Below are positions 1 through 8,097 of a DNA stretch of 53,274 bases, piece by piece. The position numbers were made by a program, and so were the translations under genes. The DNA comes from Akkermansia sp. (lineage in GTDB: Bacteria > Verrucomicrobiota > Verrucomicrobiia > Verrucomicrobiales > Akkermansiaceae). Numbering within the stretch: the stretch's first letter is position 1; each line of letters starts with the position of its first letter. The notes beneath the pieces are model-generated. The model was given only the letters and a program-made list of their open reading frames with translations. It searched no databases and was not told the DNA's origin. Location: positions 1-53,274 of the forward strand of contig JAFQEY010000025.1 in assembly GCA_017398765.1 (NCBI GenBank), written 5' to 3'.

Positions 1-350
1 GAGCAGGGGTATGCAGACGCGCAGTTCAACCTTGGCGTGTGCTATGAGAACGGTTGGGGCGTGCCGAAGGATGCGGCAGAAGCGGTGAAGTGGTATCGCG
101 CCGCTGCGGAGCAGGGGTATGCAGACGCGCAGTTCAACCTCGCCCAGTGCTATAGGAACGGTAGGGGCGTGCCGAAGGATGAGGCGGAAGCGGTGAAGTG
201 GTATCGCGCCGCCGCTGAGCAGGGGTATGCAGACGCGCAGTTCAACCTCGCCCAGTGCTATATGAACGGTAGGGGCGTGCCGAAGGATGAGGCAGAAGCG
301 GTGAAGTGGCATCGCGCCGCTGCGGAGCAGGGGGATGCCGAAGCGCAGTA
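1..350 (+). repeat. 108-bp tandem repeat inside the Sel1 gene
   Basis: Copies begin at about 1, 109, 217 and 325, an exact 108-bp period (36 codons). The first three differ at only a few bases, and the fourth diverges after its first part. The period keeps the reading frame, so copy number could vary by slippage or recombination without breaking the protein. Confidence 0.9.
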
Positions 351-843
351 CTTACTGGGCACGCTTTATATAATGGGCATCGGCGTGGACCAGGATGCCT
401 CAGAAGCGGAAAAATGGTTTCGTGCAGCGGCGGAGCAGGGTAATGCCGATGCTCAGGATGAGTTAAAGGAGTTTGAAGATGTCCGAGTGCTACTGCGACG
501 AGCCCGTCAGGGCGACGCTGAAAGCCAGTATGAACTTGCGGTCAAATATGAAATGAGTTTCGCCGTGAATACAGATGAGAAAGAGGCTCTTTTTTGGTAC
601 AGAAAAGCGGCTGCCCAAGGGCATCGACAGGCCAAGTTCATGTTATCATCGGAAGCCTTTAATTATATGTTGAAGGTCGCACGAGAGGGCAGGGGCGGTT
701 ATTTTTTCCTAGTAGCCTACCGATACGAATACGGCATAGGCACAAAGAAGAACATGGAGAAAGCCCGCTACTGGTACAAAAAAGCAGCGGAGGAGGGGCA
801 TTATCGTTCAAAGCAGAAGTTGCAGGAAATGGGGCGGGAGTAG
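1..843 (+). CDS. Sel1-repeat (SLR/TPR-like) protein, 5' end missing
   Basis: The reading frame is open from the first base of the window, so the gene starts upstream. The visible 280 residues are mostly 36-residue Sel1-like repeats with the pattern AEQG-x-AxAQ-xx-L-x-x-C/Y-Y-x-x-G-x-GVPKD-x-x-EAVKWYRAA. The first three copies are almost identical in DNA as well as protein, and later copies (about residue 108 onward) are more diverged, ending with a unit containing YEYGIGTKKN. Sel1 repeats form alpha-solenoid scaffolds for protein-protein contacts, often in envelope or host-interaction proteins. The partner and the cell location cannot be told because the N-terminus is absent. The nearly clean repeats suggest recent expansion by tandem duplication. 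Confidence 0.9.
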   Translation, partial: EQGYADAQFNLGVCYENGWGVPKDAAEAVKWYRAAAEQGYADAQFNLAQCYRNGRGVPKDEAEAVKWYRAAAEQGYADAQFNLAQCYMNGRGVPKDEAEAVKWHRAAAEQGDAEAQYLLGTLYIMGIGVDQDASEAEKWFRAAAEQGNADAQDELKEFEDVRVLLRRARQGDAESQYELAVKYEMSFAVNTDEKEALFWYRKAAAQGHRQAKFMLSSEAFNYMLKVAREGRGGYFFLVAYRYEYGIGTKKNMEKARYWYKKAAEEGHYRSKQKLQEMGRE

Positions 844-867
844 TCTGTACGACAGGCTGCAATGCCC

Positions 868-922
868 GGGGGAGAAGAGCAGATTGTGACTGCGCTCGCA
901 ACTGCTCTCCCCGACAAAGATT
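868..922 (+). terminator. Possible terminator of the Sel1 gene
   Basis: The arms GGAGA-AGAGCAG and CTGCTCT-CC face each other across about 20 bases and are followed, after a short gap, by ATTTTTCTT. The stem is imperfect and the T run is offset, so this is only a weak candidate. Confidence 0.35.
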
Positions 923-984
923 TTTCTTATTGTCCGGCACTTGTATATCGTTCAGTAAATGATTCCACAGGCTTGCAAAGGATA

Positions 985-1466
985 GATGGGAAGATGTGCG
1001 GGCAAGCCCGCACGTGAAATTGCCCTGACGGGCAGTGAAATTCTCGCCTGTGGCTCGAGCGAAATTATCCACTATGTAGATAGTGAAATTACCGCCACAC
1101 GGCGGCGGTAGTGATGAAGAATGGCAGCCCAAAGGGCTGCGGAATTCCATCACTGCTGCCGGAGGCAGCAATTTCACCGGCTCGCAGGAGGTGATTTTAC
1201 CCGGCGCGAGCCGGATTTCACTCTGCCCGCCGGGGCAGAATTTCACTTCTGTTATCCGAGAGTGATTCAGCTCGCTACGCTCGCGAGAAGAACGCCCATG
1301 CGGGCGTGGTGAAAAGCCGCCGGGAGAGGGGAAAGCCTCTGTCCCGGCGGCGTTGTTCTCTGCGCTCATGTGAAAGGAAACTCCGTTTCCGTGAAAGCTT
1401 TCGCGTGAAAGTTGACACGCGAAAGGGGACTGAGTTCCCGAGAACGCTCGCTGGTGCGAGCGAGGT
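985..1466. repeat. Mosaic array of short palindromes with GTGAAATT/AATTTCAC linkers
   Basis: The gap between the Sel1 gene and the M3 peptidase is filled with at least ten hairpins of different sequence but similar size. Clear ones: 996-1013 (GTGCGGGC/GCCCGCAC), 1022-1033 (GCCC/GGGC), 1092-1105 (CCGCC/GGCGG), 1124-1140 (GCAGCCC/GGGCTGC), 1154-1170 (TGCTGCC/GGCAGCA), 1177-1214 (CCGGCTCGC/GCGAGCCGG), 1222-1239 (TCTGCCC/GGGCAGA), 1294-1305 (GCCC/GGGC), 1316-1351 (GCCGCCGGGA/TCCCGGCGGC) and 1376-1390 (GGAAAC/GTTTCC). The linkers are variants of GTGAAATT in the left part, AATTTCAC in the middle and GTGAAA on the right, so units are flanked by inverted linker copies. Open frames crossing it are low-complexity by-products of the repeats. 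No gene is seen here. It could be an RNA, a recombination-prone element or a transcription boundary. Confidence 0.8.
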
Positions 1467-3676
1467 TACTTCAGCCCCATCTGCTGGAGGAGGGCATCCG
1501 GGTTGGGCTCGCGGCCCACGAAGTTGCGGAAGAGGATGTTGGGGTCAGCGCTGTCACCTTTCGAGAGAATGGTCTCGCGGTAGGCGGCGCCGGTGGCGGC
1601 ATTCATGACACCATCGGCCTTGAAGCGGGAGAAGCCGTCTGCTGCCAGCACCTCGGCCCACTTGTAGGAGTAGTAGCCGGCCGCATAGCCGCCATTGATG
1701 CAGTGGGTGAGGTGGCGCATGATGGAGTTGCCGCGCACCGTGGAGGGGAGCCGCCACGGGTCAAGCAGCTCGGCCGTGGCTTCATCAATGTTGCGGCCCT
1801 TGTACTTCTCATCGTAGTTCACGTGCATGTCCAGATCCAGCTTGGCGATGCAGAGCTGGTTCATGTTGTCCGTGGCGGGCATGAAGAAGCGCCCGGCGAT
1901 GAGTTTCTGCTGCATGTCGGCAGGCATCAGCTCGCCTGTCTCATAATGGAAGGCAAATTTGGCCAGCCCCTCGGGTTCCCAGGCCCAGTTTTCGAACATC
2001 TGGCTGGGCTGCTCCACAAAGTCCCAGGAAACGCTCGTGCCGCAGTGGGAAGCGAGCTCCGTGTCGCCCATCATGCAGTGCATCATGTGGCCGAACTCGT
2101 GGAAGAGGGTGGTGACATCCAGCTGGGAAAGCAGTGCGGGCTTGTCCCCCACGGGGGCATTGAAGTTGCCGCAGATGGTTGCCAGGTGCGGGGCGTGCGG
2201 GCGGCCGTCTGCGGCGGGTGTGCCGTAACGCATCGGCAGCACCCAGGCACCGGCGCGCTTGGTGTCGCGGGGGAAGGGGTCCAGGTAGAAAGAGCCGAGG
2301 TGAGCGCCGGACTTGTTGTCCGTCACCTTGAACATCTGCACCTCCGGGTGCCAGACTTCGGCTGCCCCCTCCGGCAGCGTCTGGCCGGGTTGCAGGCAAG
2401 CGACGGGTTGTTCGGTGATGCTGATGCCCAGGAGGTTTTCAAAAATGCCGAACATGCCCTTGCAGACGTTCTCGTATTGGTAATACGGGCGCACGGCTTC
2501 CGGGTCAAGAGAAAAGCGCTCGTTGGACATTTGCCGCGAGTAGTAGGAAACGTCCCAAGGGTTCATGCGGGTGATGGTCTGCCCGGTCTTTTTGCCTGCG
2601 TATTCCAGCAGCTCTGCAACTTCCCGGTCAAAAGTCGGTTTGACTTTGCGCATCATATCATCCACAAAGTTGATGGCGTTGGTGCCGCTGCCCACCATGC
2701 GGCGAGCGGCTTTCATGTCAGCGAATGTGCCGAATCCCAGCAGGGTGGCGAGCTCGCGACGCAGTTCCATGACGCGGGCAACAATAGGGGCGTTGTCATA
2801 TTCGCTGCCGTTGCCGATAGTGGCGCGCCCCTCCCAGCAGAGACGGCGCGTTTCCTCCACATCGCAGTTCTTCATTACCTCGGAATAGGAGGGGTATTGA
2901 AGTGTGATAAGCCACTGCGGGTTTTCCGGTGTGCCGAAGCCCTTTTCGCGGGCGGCCTCGGCGGCGCGCTCCATCCAGTCGGCACTGCAACCGGCAAGCT
3001 TGGCCTTATCGGTAATGACTAACTGCCAGGCATTGGTGGAATCCAGCACATTCTTGCTGAATTGCAGGGTCAGTTTGCTGAGCTCCAGCTGGATTGCGGC
3101 TTTGCGTTCTTTCTGTTCCGGGCTGAGGGCGGCACCGCTGTCGCGGAAAGAGTCCACCACTTGCTGGACGAAACGCTGTTTGGCGGGGGAAAGATCTCGC
3201 ACCCAGGGCTGCTGAGCAGCATTGCTGATGACAGCCCAGAGCTTTTCATTGGCGATGATGGAGGAGGAGAAGGCACTCATCTCCGGCATGAGTGTTTCCT
3301 GAGCGGTGCGGAACTCCGGGCTGTCCATGGTGGAGGAGAGGTGGTAGAGCAGGGAGCCGGTCAAATCCATCTCCTCTGCCGCCAGCTCGAAAGCTCCGAA
3401 TGTATTTTCATAGCAGGATTCAGCCGGGGTGACACGGCAGATGGCATCAATGCGTTCCTGAGCCAGCTTCATTCCGTGGCGGGCATCCTTAACAGCTTGT
3501 TCTGCTGTCATGTGTGACCAGCGGGGGTACATCTCCCATTGGTAAAAAGGGTGTGAGGCTGCGGAAGCGGTGGCAGAAGCCGGAGCGGTTTCCGTCTGCT
3601 GAGCTGTCAGCGGCGTGCCGACGGTCAGGCTCAGAGCCAGAGTCATCAGGATGGCATGTGTTGCTGTCATGCCCAT
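1466..3676 (-). CDS. M3-family zinc metallopeptidase (oligopeptidase A / Dcp type), exported
   Basis: A 736-residue protein of full family length. It has a signal-peptide-like start (hydrophobic core about residues 8-20, then an Ala/Thr-rich stretch) and the thimet-type zinc motif HEFGH at about residues 526-530, followed downstream by the glutamate-containing region expected for the third zinc ligand. M3 peptidases cleave short peptides and would here work in the periplasm on oligopeptides. It is a single-gene unit, divergent from guaA. Two start ATGs lie two codons apart (3676 and 3670). A GTATAT hexamer 7 nt upstream of the second would make 3670 a leaderless start, but the matching -35 is poor. 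Whether it is an endopeptidase or a dipeptidyl carboxypeptidase cannot be decided from sequence alone. Confidence 0.93.
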   Translation of the reverse strand: MGMTATHAILMTLALSLTVGTPLTAQQTETAPASATASAASHPFYQWEMYPRWSHMTAEQAVKDARHGMKLAQERIDAICRVTPAESCYENTFGAFELAAEEMDLTGSLLYHLSSTMDSPEFRTAQETLMPEMSAFSSSIIANEKLWAVISNAAQQPWVRDLSPAKQRFVQQVVDSFRDSGAALSPEQKERKAAIQLELSKLTLQFSKNVLDSTNAWQLVITDKAKLAGCSADWMERAAEAAREKGFGTPENPQWLITLQYPSYSEVMKNCDVEETRRLCWEGRATIGNGSEYDNAPIVARVMELRRELATLLGFGTFADMKAARRMVGSGTNAINFVDDMMRKVKPTFDREVAELLEYAGKKTGQTITRMNPWDVSYYSRQMSNERFSLDPEAVRPYYQYENVCKGMFGIFENLLGISITEQPVACLQPGQTLPEGAAEVWHPEVQMFKVTDNKSGAHLGSFYLDPFPRDTKRAGAWVLPMRYGTPAADGRPHAPHLATICGNFNAPVGDKPALLSQLDVTTLFHEFGHMMHCMMGDTELASHCGTSVSWDFVEQPSQMFENWAWEPEGLAKFAFHYETGELMPADMQQKLIAGRFFMPATDNMNQLCIAKLDLDMHVNYDEKYKGRNIDEATAELLDPWRLPSTVRGNSIMRHLTHCINGGYAAGYYSYKWAEVLAADGFSRFKADGVMNAATGAAYRETILSKGDSADPNILFRNFVGREPNPDALLQQMGLK

Positions 3677-3720
3677 ATATACGCGCGCAGGCCCGGCAAT
3701 CTTTCAGGCTAAACAAAAGC

Positions 3721-3748
3721 TTGCCAAACAAAGATACTGTGGTATTAT
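3721..3748 (+). promoter_or_regulatory. Predicted guaA promoter
   Basis: TTGCCA (3721-3726), a 16-bp spacer, then TATTAT (3743-3748). The predicted start site is about 3755, 6 nt before the ATG at 3761. The in-frame ATG at 3749 would fall before the transcript starts, so this promoter favours 3761. Confidence 0.55.
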
Positions 3749-3760
3749 ATGCCCAGCGTT

Positions 3761-5284
3761 ATGACCCCCAAACACATTGTTGCCGTTATCGATTATGGCT
3801 CACAGTACACGCAGCTGATTGTCCGCCGCGTGCGTGAGCTGGGTTTCCTTGCCAAACTTTATGCTCTGGAGGATTTGCATGAGATATGCGAGCCGGGTGC
3901 CATCATCCTTTCCGGTGGCCCCCGCAGTACTTCGGAGCCGGATGCGCCGGATATTGATTTTGAATGGCTTAAATCTTTTAATGTGCCCATTCTGGGTGTG
4001 TGCTACGGCATGCAGCTGCTCAACATCAAGACCGGCGGCACGGTTCGCCAAAGCAACAAGCGTGAGTACGGCCCCGCCGCCCTCATCCCGGACAAGTTGG
4101 AGGGCTTGTATGCAGACATGTCCCCCTCTTCTCAGGTGTGGATGAGCCACTCCGATACCGTGGATCATCTGGCAGACAACTGCAAGGTTATCGCCCGCAA
4201 CAGCGACGGCGTGCCCGTCTCCCTCCAGTGGGGGGATTCCATGTTCGGTATCCAGTTCCACCCGGAGGTGACCCACTCTCACGAGGGCCGCACCATCCTG
4301 CGTAATTTCCTTTCCTATGCCAAAGAGCTGGCCCCGTTCGACATTGGTGACTTCAAGCGCGAACTCATCGAGGATATCCGCGCCAAGGTGGGCGACAAGC
4401 AGGTGGTCTGTGGTGTTTCCGGCGGTGTGGACAGCACCGTGCTGGCCGTGCTCCTGCATGAAGCCGGGGTGAATGTTCGCTGCATCTTTGTGGACAACGG
4501 CCTCCTGCGTAAGGATGAAGCTAAGGAAGTGCAGGCCAACTTTGAGCGCATGGGTGTGAAGATTGAGACGGTGGATGCTTCTGCCCGTTTCCTGGAGGCT
4601 CTGGCCGGTGAAACCGCCCCGGAAAAGAAGCGCCGTATCATCGGCAATCTCTTCATTGACGTGTTCTGGGATGCCGTGGGCGATGCGGAGATGCTGGCCC
4701 AGGGAACGCTGTACCCGGACGTGATTGAGAGTGCCTCCAATGCCAAGAGCAAGGCCTCCGTCATCAAGACTCACCACAACCGCGTGGAGCGAGTGCTCAA
4801 GATGCAGGAAGAGGGCAAGGTCATCGAGCCGCTCGCCTTCCTCTTCAAGGACGAAGTTCGTGAGCTCGGTGCCTCCATGGGAATTTCTCATGATATCCTC
4901 TGGCGGCATCCTTTCCCCGGCCCCGGTCTGGCCGTGCGCTGCCCGGGCGAGGTGACCAAGGAGCGTCTGGACATCATCCGCGAGTGCGATGCCATCTTCA
5001 TCGGCACGCTGCGTAAGTGGGATTGGTACGACAAGTGCTGGCAGGCATACGCCGGGCTCATCCCCGTGAAGACTGTGGGGGTGAAAGGCGATGAGCGTTC
5101 CTACGAGTTTGCCACCAACCTGCGCGCCATCGTGTCAGAGGATGCCATGACCGCCGATTGGGTGCAGCTGCCCTACGACCTGCTGCGCGAGGCTTCCAAC
5201 CGCATTCTCAATGAGGTGAAGGGTATCAACCGCGTCCTTTTCGATGTGAGCACCAAGCCCCCGGCATCCATCGAGTGGGAGTAA
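3761..5284 (+). CDS. guaA: GMP synthase (glutamine-hydrolysing)
   Basis: GuaA converts XMP, ATP and glutamine to GMP, the last step of guanine nucleotide synthesis. The 507-residue protein has the class I amidotransferase domain first (IDYGSQYTQLIVRRVRELG near the start, nucleophile in GVCYGMQLL, His-Glu in FHPEVTHS), then the ATP-pyrophosphatase domain with the P-loop GVSGGVDSTVLAV, and the GuaA C-terminal dimerisation domain with the family ending (KPPASIEWE). All catalytic motifs are intact. ATG 3761 was chosen over 3749 because it fits both family length and promoter position. It stands alone, without guaB, between divergent and convergent neighbours. Confidence 0.98.
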   Translation: MTPKHIVAVIDYGSQYTQLIVRRVRELGFLAKLYALEDLHEICEPGAIILSGGPRSTSEPDAPDIDFEWLKSFNVPILGVCYGMQLLNIKTGGTVRQSNKREYGPAALIPDKLEGLYADMSPSSQVWMSHSDTVDHLADNCKVIARNSDGVPVSLQWGDSMFGIQFHPEVTHSHEGRTILRNFLSYAKELAPFDIGDFKRELIEDIRAKVGDKQVVCGVSGGVDSTVLAVLLHEAGVNVRCIFVDNGLLRKDEAKEVQANFERMGVKIETVDASARFLEALAGETAPEKKRRIIGNLFIDVFWDAVGDAEMLAQGTLYPDVIESASNAKSKASVIKTHHNRVERVLKMQEEGKVIEPLAFLFKDEVRELGASMGISHDILWRHPFPGPGLAVRCPGEVTKERLDIIRECDAIFIGTLRKWDWYDKCWQAYAGLIPVKTVGVKGDERSYEFATNLRAIVSEDAMTADWVQLPYDLLREASNRILNEVKGINRVLFDVSTKPPASIEWE

Positions 5285-5318
5285 CCCCCCCCTCAAGCGG
5301 AGTAAAACTCAACTGCAG

Positions 5319-5349
5319 GCGCGTGATTCCGGTTCGCGGAGTCACGCGC
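5319..5349. terminator. Hairpin between convergent guaA and membrane-protein genes
   Basis: GCGCGTGA pairs with TCACGCGC, and the inner arms TCCG/CGGA extend the stem. It lies just after guaA and abuts the stop of the minus-strand gene. It has no long T run on either side, so it may serve both directions weakly. Confidence 0.55.
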
Positions 5350-5350
5350 T

Positions 5351-6262
5351 TCATTGCAGAAAGTTAAGCAACTTTCGTTTGCCGCTTTGTTGGGCATAGT
5401 CTAGTGCTTCCGTGAGGTCATGCCTGTTGCGGATAAGGGCGCGGAGCGTCTTTCGATTTTCGGAATCAACGGCCGCCCGGAGCGCATCATCACGCGTCAG
5501 CTTGGGGTTAAAGGCGATGATGTGGCGCACTGCTGCCGGATTTTTCTGCGTGACGGCTTGGCGTAAATCTGCCGGAGAAGCAGACTCGTAGTGTTCACAC
5601 AGGATACTCCCGCCCCAGCAGGCCAGTCCGAAGAGCAGGACATTGCTCACTCCGTATACCCAGCCCATGTTCTCATTCACCTCTTCCTTGTCCGTTTCAA
5701 ATACGATAGACCAGATAAACTGAAAAAGACTGATCATCAGGGAGATAATAAAAAAACGAGCAGAGAGGTCAGAAACGTAGGTTCCCCACCCACCGTGTGA
5801 GCGTCTCCCGTTGATATTTCCGAACAGGGCAAAAAAACTTCCTGCCAGTACCAGCACGGCTCCGAGCTGAGCCAGTGTTCCCAGCAGCAGTCTCCCGCAG
5901 GCTGCCAGTATGACGTTACCCGACGATATGCCGGGATTGAACTTTTTCACCTGCACCAGGGCAATGGCAAAGGTACCCAGCCAGATAACGGCTGCCTGAG
6001 CAGCTTCAGATTTCATGCTGTTGAGCAGGTCTTTATCCTGATTCCCTATCCACAGCAACAGCAGGAGCGAAGCCCAGTTAAGCAGCGTGACCGGCATGCT
6101 CAGAAAAACATCTGCCGTGTTGCGGTGCAGGGCATATTTTGCCTGTGATGCACGGTAGATGCCTGTGCCCCCGGCCGCCAATAGAGCCGCCATGCACCAG
6201 AATGAAAGGCGAAAGAGCCACACGTTCGGCTCCGGCAGGGTATAGGCAAGGGTAGCATTCAT
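5351..6262 (-). CDS. Membrane protein with ankyrin-like C-terminus, unknown function
   Basis: A 303-residue protein. Residues 1-220 hold about six hydrophobic segments (for example LSFWCMAALLAAGGTGIY and LLLGTLAQLGAVLVLAGSFFALF). The last 75 residues contain helix-turn-helix pairs that read like two degenerate ankyrin repeats (LRQAVTQKNPAAVRHIIAFNP, then LRAAVDSENRKTLRALI). The tail probably faces the cytoplasm and binds a partner. I do not recognise a named family. A strong promoter lies directly upstream and predicts a 3-nt leader. Confidence 0.8.
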   Translation of the reverse strand: MNATLAYTLPEPNVWLFRLSFWCMAALLAAGGTGIYRASQAKYALHRNTADVFLSMPVTLLNWASLLLLLWIGNQDKDLLNSMKSEAAQAAVIWLGTFAIALVQVKKFNPGISSGNVILAACGRLLLGTLAQLGAVLVLAGSFFALFGNINGRRSHGGWGTYVSDLSARFFIISLMISLFQFIWSIVFETDKEEVNENMGWVYGVSNVLLFGLACWGGSILCEHYESASPADLRQAVTQKNPAAVRHIIAFNPKLTRDDALRAAVDSENRKTLRALIRNRHDLTEALDYAQQSGKRKLLNFLQ

Positions 6263-6271
6263 ACGGGGCGT

Positions 6272-6300
6272 AATCTAACAGCTTTTTCCCGTATTGTCAA
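6272..6300 (-). promoter_or_regulatory. Promoter of the ankyrin-like membrane protein
   Basis: On the minus strand: consensus TTGACA (6300-6295), 17-bp spacer, TAGATT (6277-6272). The predicted start site at 6265 leaves a leader of 3 nt before the ATG at 6262. Confidence 0.65.
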
Positions 6301-6401
6301 TGGTGTTATGTATCTTTGCCCCGATTTGTAATAACGCAGGCTGCGTGCCCGGTAAACGAGTTTCGCAGGCATGATGGTGAGGCAGAGCTTTTATCAAAAA
6401 G

Positions 6402-7040
6402 TCAGACTCTGCTGTTTAATGTTTGTATGATATTCTGTGCGGCTGCGGCGCAATCCGGCTGCTGAAGTAGCCAGGAGACGATGACTACGCGGCGTGCGCC
6501 TGCCTGGAGCACGGCGGGCAGGGTATCACCATTGATTCCGCCAATGCAGAACATGGGAAAATCTCCCAGCTGCGCCTGCACGGCGGCGATGTCTTGCAGA
6601 CCGATGGCCGGCCGCCCCGGTTTGGTGCCGGTGGGGAAAAGCGGCCCGAAGCCTATGTAGTCCGCTCCCTCGGTCACGGCTGCCAGTGCCTGCTCCGGGC
6701 TGTGGGTGGAGCGGCCGATGAGCATGTCTTTGCCCACGAGGGCACGCACGGCGGCAAGTGGACCGGCATCCTGCCCCACATGCACGGCATCCGCCCCGAT
6801 ACGGGCTGCCATTTCAGGGTAATCATTCAGCACAAAGATGGCACCGGCTGCCCGGCAGAGCATCTGCATGCGGCGTGCCAGGGGTTCCACTAATTCAAGC
6901 GGGGCCCTCTTAGCCCGCAGTTGTAGAATGCGGATACCGCCGCGCAGTAAGGAAGTAGTCGTGTTTTCTACATTCTCGGGGCGCACGTAACCCAAATCGA
7001 CGATACCATAGAGGCGGGATTCTGCCGGTGTCTTTTTCAT
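6402..7040 (-). CDS. thiE: Thiamine-phosphate synthase
   Basis: ThiE couples the thiazole phosphate and HMP-pyrophosphate to give thiamine monophosphate. The 212-residue TIM barrel carries the family signatures: QLRAK near residue 40, the FVLNDY / GADAVHVGQDAG motifs, the pyrophosphate loop GFGPLFPTGTKPG and the GGI motif at IGGINGDT. It is divergent from thi4, which makes its thiazole substrate, so the two form a small thiamine locus. Unlike many neighbours it has a good Shine-Dalgarno sequence (AGGTGG, 4 nt before the ATG). No TPP riboswitch is visible in the 94-bp gap. Confidence 0.95.
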   Translation of the reverse strand: MKKTPAESRLYGIVDLGYVRPENVENTTTSLLRGGIRILQLRAKRAPLELVEPLARRMQMLCRAAGAIFVLNDYPEMAARIGADAVHVGQDAGPLAAVRALVGKDMLIGRSTHSPEQALAAVTEGADYIGFGPLFPTGTKPGRPAIGLQDIAAVQAQLGDFPMFCIGGINGDTLPAVLQAGARRVVIVSWLLQQPDCAAAAQNIIQTLNSRV

Positions 7041-7093
7041 GTCACCACCTATTTTTCATGAATGTCAGCTTTTGGCAAGAGCAAAGTTTGTCG

Positions 7094-7123
7094 TTGACAG
7101 AGGCGGGGCGTAGACGGTAAACT
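7094..7123 (+). promoter_or_regulatory. Predicted thi4 promoter
   Basis: TTGACA (7094-7099), 18-bp spacer, TAAACT (7118-7123). The predicted start site near 7130 leaves about 5 nt before ATG 7135. It excludes the upstream in-frame TTG at 7123, which lies at the end of the -10 box. Confidence 0.5.
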
Positions 7124-7134
7124 TGCCGGCAGCT

Positions 7135-7908
7135 ATGGAAACTCTTATTTCACGTGGTATCATTGAGTCTTATTTCGAAAAATTGTCCGGTTGCCTGAAT
7201 CTGGACGCTGCGATTGTGGGCGGAGGCCCCTCCGGTATCGTGGCGGCGTATTATCTTGCCAAGGCCGGGCATAAGGTAGCTCTGCTGGATCGCAAGCTTT
7301 CCCCCGGTGGCGGGATGTGGGGTGGGGCCATGATGTTCAACGATATTGTGGTGCAGGAGGAGGCTATGCCGATTGTCGAAGAGCTGCAGCTCTCCTATCG
7401 TCCCTATCAGGAGGGAACTTACATTGTGGATTCCGTGCATGCCACGGCAGGATTGCTCTATCAGGCTACTAAAGCCGGTGCTGTTATTTTCAACTGCTAC
7501 TCCGTGGAAGATGTAGTGTACAAGCAGGGGCGAGTCGGCGGCGTGGTGGTGAACTGGACTCCTGTTCTGCGTGAGGGGTTGCATGTGGACCCGCTGACCT
7601 TGCTCTCCAAGACGGTGTTGGATGCCACCGGGCATGACTGTGAGATTGCCCGCACTGTTGCCCGCAAGAACGGCGTGAGGCTTGATACCCCCACCGGCGG
7701 TGTGGTGGGTGAGATGAGCATGGATGCCGCAGAGGGCGAGCGCTCCACCATTGATAACACCAAGGAAATTTACCCCGGTCTGTTTGTTTCCGGCATGGCT
7801 GCTAACGGCGTGAGCGGCAGCTTCCGCATGGGCCCTATCTTCGGCGGCATGCTCATGAGCGGCCGCAAGGTCGCAGAGCTGATGAGTGCTGCTATTCTGA
7901 GAGGATAA
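7135..7908 (+). CDS. thi4: Sulfide-dependent thiamine thiazole synthase (Thi4, His type)
   Basis: Thi4 makes the thiazole half of thiamine from NAD and glycine. The 257-residue protein has the dinucleotide-binding loop GGGPSGIVAAYYLA, the SPGGGMWGGAMMF motif and the C-terminal SGMAANGV/GPIFGGMLMSG region. In yeast and plants a Cys donates its own sulfur and the enzyme dies after one turnover. Here the equivalent position is His (LHVDP, about residue 150), as in the archaeal enzymes that use free sulfide catalytically. This implies a low-oxygen, sulfide-containing habitat. The only partner seen here is the divergent thiE. No thiG or thiS is in the window. Confidence 0.93.
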   Translation: METLISRGIIESYFEKLSGCLNLDAAIVGGGPSGIVAAYYLAKAGHKVALLDRKLSPGGGMWGGAMMFNDIVVQEEAMPIVEELQLSYRPYQEGTYIVDSVHATAGLLYQATKAGAVIFNCYSVEDVVYKQGRVGGVVVNWTPVLREGLHVDPLTLLSKTVLDATGHDCEIARTVARKNGVRLDTPTGGVVGEMSMDAAEGERSTIDNTKEIYPGLFVSGMAANGVSGSFRMGPIFGGMLMSGRKVAELMSAAILRG

Positions 7909-7951
7909 GGGAAGGCTGTTCAACACGGCAACGGGGCTCCCCCCAGCTTCA

Positions 7952-7987
7952 GCGGGTACGTATCATGGGATTCGTGCCCGCATTTTT
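7952..7987 (+). terminator. Terminator after thi4
   Basis: GCGGG-T-ACG pairs with CGT-G-CCCGC around a 12-base loop, followed by ATTTTTGG. It is placed 43 bp after the thi4 stop. Confidence 0.65.
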
Positions 7988-8097
7988 GGCTCGAAGTCTC
8001 GTCCTGTAACGCAGAGCCGGGGGCTGAATTGCAAGACCAAATGCGACAATAGGAGATTTTACAACTCGTATTCTGCCGAGCAAAGAACCGATAGTAC

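Noticed and set aside
659..1369. Open frame on the minus strand (236 codons) and several short plus-strand frames over the hairpin array
   Set aside because: The translations are low-complexity by-products of the linker repeats (FTC, NFT and FH runs) and lack any domain; the DNA structure explains them.
1..1466. CRISPR array
   Set aside because: The 108-bp repeat is coding and has no spacers; the hairpin region has a near-constant linker but no constant repeat of 24-40 bp and no cas genes.
1412..3022. 536-codon plus-strand frame opposite the M3 peptidase gene
   Set aside because: A mirror of a GC-biased gene; the minus strand encodes a full-length protein with HEFGH.
3749..3760. GuaA start at ATG 3749
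   Set aside because: It overlaps the predicted -10 and adds four residues absent from the family start; 3761 fits better.
5601..5800. Small plus-strand frame within the membrane protein gene region
   Set aside because: Opposite a well-formed membrane protein; composition and lack of start signals mark it as a shadow.
7041..7134. TPP riboswitch between thiE and thi4
   Set aside because: The conserved CTGAGA and ACCTGA...GGATAAT-type elements are not seen on either strand, and the gap is too short for an aptamer with expression platform for both genes.
7909..8097. tRNA or small RNA gene in the gap between thi4 and hemB
   Set aside because: No cloverleaf (T-loop GTTCRA or anticodon arm) could be drawn; only a terminator and the hemB promoter are supported.
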